DNA of 6,241 nt, taken from contig JAQTRI010000228.1 of the NCBI GenBank assembly GCA_028711905.1, forward strand, positions 1 to 6,241, in the 5' to 3' direction. Of this stretch, positions 5,696-6,241 are shown piece after piece. The position numbers were made by a program, and so were the translations under genes. The notes under the pieces were generated by a model. That model made no database searches. It saw only the letters and a list, made by a program, of their open reading frames with translations, and had not been told where the DNA came from. Source of the DNA: Candidatus Wallbacteria bacterium (GTDB taxonomy: Bacteria > Muiribacteriota > JAQTZZ01). Each line of letters starts with the position of its first letter. The stretch's first letter is position 1.

Positions 5696-6241
5696 ATGCT
5701 CGAAGCTGATACCAGGAACTTTATCACCCAGGAAGAATATTACAGACTCAGGGAAACCAAGCTCAAGGGGCCCAACGGCTGGCTGCTTTTTTTTGCGACA
5801 CAGAGCGGATATCCCCGAGCCCAGCGCGTTGTTGACATGTACAATTCATTGTTGTATCGCACTGACAGCGGCAAGCAGGCTGTGCTGATCCATCAGAGAG
5901 ATGATGGAACCCCGATTATCAAGACTCACGAAGATATGGAGACAAATCCCAGGCTTCCTACGCATGTGGCAGGTTCGAATATCTTTCTGTTCTCTGATCC
6001 GCACAGCAGGCAGTCAGGCATTGTGGTCAACGATGAGATCTATCGGACCATGCAACTGGTCTATACTCTTAAAGTGCATGGCGCCGGCAGGGTCAGCGTT
6101 GTAATGCCATACATGGCGTATTCCAGGGCAGAACGCACATCTTATCTCAAGCGCGAAGCGGCTCAGTCGGAACTGTTCGGCAAGCTTCTTCTGTCATCAG
6201 GTGTAGACAGTATCATCACATATCATCTGCATAATGATGCT
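5696..6241 (+). CDS. divergent ribose-phosphate pyrophosphokinase (PRPP synthetase) family protein, 3' end outside window
   Basis: 182 residues are visible, open to the last base. Standard enzymes make PRPP from ribose 5-phosphate and ATP for nucleotide, His and Trp synthesis. The family match is clear from VNDEIYRTMQLVYTLKVHGA (111-130, the ND-centred helix), VSVVMPYMAYSRAER (133-147, matching V-IPYFGYARQDR) and LLLSSGVDSIITYHLHNDA (164-182, matching LL--AGADRVLTVDLHA). Differences matter: Gln and Asp of YARQDR are Ala and Glu, the Asp of DLH is His178 (His180 would be past it; the retained motif His is 179 or nearby), and the N-terminal part is about 45 residues longer before PYxxY, with extra sequence around 55-94. 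The F-x-DGE motif is not obvious. It could be a working variant with a different substrate, or a regulatory paralogue. It has its own promoter, so it is probably not part of the upstream pair. The C-terminal PRPP-binding loop lies outside. Confidence 0.83.
   Translation, partial: MLEADTRNFITQEEYYRLRETKLKGPNGWLLFFATQSGYPRAQRVVDMYNSLLYRTDSGKQAVLIHQRDDGTPIIKTHEDMETNPRLPTHVAGSNIFLFSDPHSRQSGIVVNDEIYRTMQLVYTLKVHGAGRVSVVMPYMAYSRAERTSYLKREAAQSELFGKLLLSSGVDSIITYHLHNDA

Noticed and set aside
5637..6104. Plus-strand open frames 5637-5888 and 5901-6104
   Set aside because: They are out of frame with the PRPP-synthetase relative, which reads without a stop from 5696 to the window end and matches a known family.

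Overview
The window is chromosomal-looking bacterial DNA of roughly balanced base composition. It is densely packed: every stretch longer than about 110 bases is coding, and there is no gene-free stretch over 300 bases. I see no RNA gene, insertion sequence, CRISPR array or attachment site. The promoters are close to the sigma-70 consensus, and some genes have good Shine-Dalgarno sites (GGAGGTGA matches the end of 16S rRNA). A LolA-like exported protein hints weakly at a two-membrane cell. Type III glutamine synthetase, a B12-type radical SAM protein and a HEAT-repeat protein together fit an anaerobic or deep-branching lineage, but the sequence does not fix the phylum.

Layout. (1) Bases 1-1165, plus strand: the C-terminal half of a type III glutamine synthetase (glnN), whose start lies upstream of the window. 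(2) Bases 4066 down to 1162, minus strand: a two-gene operon. A membrane-anchored SGNH/GDSL hydrolase is followed, one base later, by a radical SAM protein with an N-terminal B12-binding-type domain and a C-terminal beta-sandwich. The radical SAM gene converges on glnN and their stop codons overlap. The glnN terminator lies inside the radical SAM coding sequence. (3) Bases 4067-4171: a compact divergent control region with two promoters whose -35 boxes are one base apart. (4) Bases 4172-5612, plus strand: a secreted LolA-like protein and a HEAT-repeat protein, probably co-transcribed. (5) From 5696 to the window end: a divergent relative of PRPP synthetase with its own strong promoter. This gene is open at the window edge.

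How they fit together. The SGNH/radical SAM pair and the secreted/HEAT pair fire away from each other out of about 100 bases, so they may be co-regulated or mutually exclusive. An envelope role is plausible for the SGNH protein (membrane anchor) and the LolA-like protein (signal peptide). The glutamine synthetase and the PRPP-synthetase relative belong to nitrogen and nucleotide metabolism and show no clear link to the middle genes. The most unusual items are the radical SAM/beta-sandwich fusion, the altered active-site motifs of the PRPP-synthetase relative, the shared divergent promoter region, and the terminator nested in an opposing gene.
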